From assembly GCA_002397345.1 (NCBI GenBank), contig DHAH01000086.1:22913-28725 (forward strand): 5,813 nt of DNA. Direction: 5' to 3'. Below the pieces are notes generated by a model. It saw only the letters and a program-made list of their open reading frames with translations. It was not told the origin of the DNA and did no database searches. Shown here one piece after another: positions 4,948 through 5,813 of the stretch; the stretch's first letter is position 1; every line of letters begins with the position of its first letter. The stretch is from Clostridiales bacterium UBA4959. Its GTDB lineage: Bacteria; Bacillota; Clostridia; Oscillospirales; CAG-272. The position numbers and the translations under genes are program-made.

Positions 4948-5445
4948 TTATAAGAGCAGTAAAACCGCCATCATTGCCGCCGAAGCGCCGAGCGCGCGGC
5001 ACAGCTTTATTTTTTTCGCCACCTCAGGCGTCCGGATTTTAATTATCTCACCCAGCCGCGCCGTCGTCCGGTCACAATTACGGAGCTGCTCTTCCGCACA
5101 GGTCTTGCCCAGCAGCCCGCCGAACTCGGTAAGCGCCGCCATTGTTTCGCCGTCGATGAAAATCTGACCCGCAAGCTTTTTTATGGCTTCATCCCAGCCC
5201 AGCACCGCCGCATCGGATAAGAAGCCCGCGTCATCAAGCGGCGCGACGTCGCCGCCGGCGCACAGCGGATACAATTCCGCAAGCTCGCCGCGATCGAACT
5301 CGATATATCCGCGCAGACGCGTCACCATAGCCGCAAAGGCTGTGAGATACCGCAGTCTGTCGTTATATGCCCGCCCGGCGGCAAGTCCGAGAGCGAATAT
5401 GACAGCCGAGAACAGCCCGATCCCGATAAATTTTAGAATAATCAT
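4948..5445 (-). CDS. spoIIIAB: SpoIIIAB, stage III sporulation protein AB (GspF-like)
   Basis: 165 residues (B. subtilis about 171). The start ATG overlaps the spoIIIAA stop as ATGA, so the two are coupled. One membrane segment lies at each end (4-24 and 151-165) and a helical cytosolic middle between them. Recognisable family stretches are the N-terminal LGLAAGRAYNDRLRYL (19-34), EFGGLLGKTCAEEQLRNCD (107-125) and the C-terminal KKIKLCRALGASAAMM followed by leucines. The family is distantly related to GspF-type platform proteins of type II secretion, which fits a partnership with the ATPase SpoIIIAA encoded just upstream. Confidence 0.95.
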   Translation of the reverse strand: MIILKFIGIGLFSAVIFALGLAAGRAYNDRLRYLTAFAAMVTRLRGYIEFDRGELAELYPLCAGGDVAPLDDAGFLSDAAVLGWDEAIKKLAGQIFIDGETMAALTEFGGLLGKTCAEEQLRNCDRTTARLGEIIKIRTPEVAKKIKLCRALGASAAMMAVLLLL

Positions 5446-5813
5446 ATGCCGCTCGCTTCAGCCACCGACATACAACGCTCGAAAACGCCCGTGTCGAGCA
5501 GCATTTTTATATGCGGTCTTTTTTTAAGCTCATCAAAGCTCTCCGCGTGCGCCGTAGCCAGCAGGGGCACGCCCGAATGCAGCGCCTCAATTATGGCACG
5601 CGCTTCTTCGCGTGCGCCGATCTCGTCGCAGATAAGATATTGCGGCGACATTGTGCGCGTCGCGATCTCGATACCCGCCGCTTTTGGATAGCCGGTAAAT
5701 ATGTCGGCGATGGTATCGCGGAACATGTCCTCACGGTACAATTCGCCGCGCGTGTCGATCACCGCGACGCGCCGTGAGTGGGGAGCGCGCGTAAGGGTCC
5801 TTGCCGCGTCGCG
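5442..5813 (-). CDS. spoIIIAA: SpoIIIAA, stage III sporulation ATPase, C-terminal part (5' end outside the window)
   Basis: The frame is open from the window edge (codons begin at 5813) to the TGA at 5444-5442, giving 123 residues, about the last 40 percent of a protein usually near 300 residues. The first visible residues, RDAARTL, are the helix that follows the Walker A loop, which lies just outside. Next come VAVIDTRGEL (17-26), YPKAAGIEIATRTMSP (42-57), the Walker B strand YLICDEIG (59-66), GVPLLATAHA (81-90), ELKKRPHIKMLL (95-106) and GVFERCMSV (109-117). This is the SpoIIIAA fold, related to secretion ATPases and presumed to power the channel from the mother-cell cytosol. Two oddities: the usual VDERSEI motif reads IDTRGEL, and the protein ends six residues after FERCMSV, lacking the short tail I expect in homologues. 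A GTG at 5762 is internal and is not the start. Confidence 0.95.
   Translation of the reverse strand, partial: RDAARTLTRAPHSRRVAVIDTRGELYREDMFRDTIADIFTGYPKAAGIEIATRTMSPQYLICDEIGAREEARAIIEALHSGVPLLATAHAESFDELKKRPHIKMLLDTGVFERCMSVAEASGI

Noticed and set aside
1..5813. CRISPR array, tRNA, rRNA, insertion sequence or prophage attachment site
   Set aside because: I found no regularly spaced direct repeats, no tRNA-like cloverleaf, no rRNA sequence and no transposase or integrase coding sequence.

Overview
The window comes from an endospore-forming Firmicute, most likely a member of the class Clostridia. The main evidence is a nearly complete spoIIIA operon, spoIIIAA to spoIIIAH in canonical order, all on the minus strand and so read from right to left. 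Coding DNA is GC-rich and intergenic DNA is AT-rich. That composition, together with the divergent protein sequences, would suit an anaerobic gut-type clostridial lineage such as Oscillospirales, but this placement is an inference. No gene on the plus strand is convincing.

Reading with transcription, the window opens inside spoIIIAA (5813-5442, 5' end missing). It continues through spoIIIAB (5445-4948), spoIIIAC (4843-4649), spoIIIAD (4652-4269), spoIIIAE (4229-3141), spoIIIAF (3033-2536), spoIIIAG (2548-2066) and spoIIIAH (1842-1189). AA/AB and AC/AD overlap by ATGA and AF/AG overlap by 13 bases. AB-AC, AE-AF and AG-AH are separated by AT-rich gaps of about 104, 107 and 223 bases. The AE-AF gap has a long inverted repeat. 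The AG-AH gap has a GC-rich hairpin and a possible 23-residue basic ORF. A clear intrinsic terminator (1170-1134) closes the operon.

The Spo proteins form the mother-cell half of the SpoIIIA-SpoIIQ channel (feeding tube) that joins mother cell and engulfed forespore: a cytosolic ATPase (AA), membrane platform proteins (AB to AE) and ring-forming proteins of the intermembrane space (AF, AG, AH).

Below the terminator a separate transcription unit begins with a near-consensus sigma-A promoter (TTGACA, 17 bases, TAAGAT with an extended -10). It drives a TTG-initiated secreted protein with a dockerin-type calcium loop, a DUF4430-like region, an Ig-like region, a low-complexity stalk and a C-terminal membrane anchor with a degenerate sortase-like signal. 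A second secreted protein, cut off by the window edge, is coupled to it by an ATGA overlap. This pair is the least characterised part of the window and is unlikely to be part of the sporulation channel.
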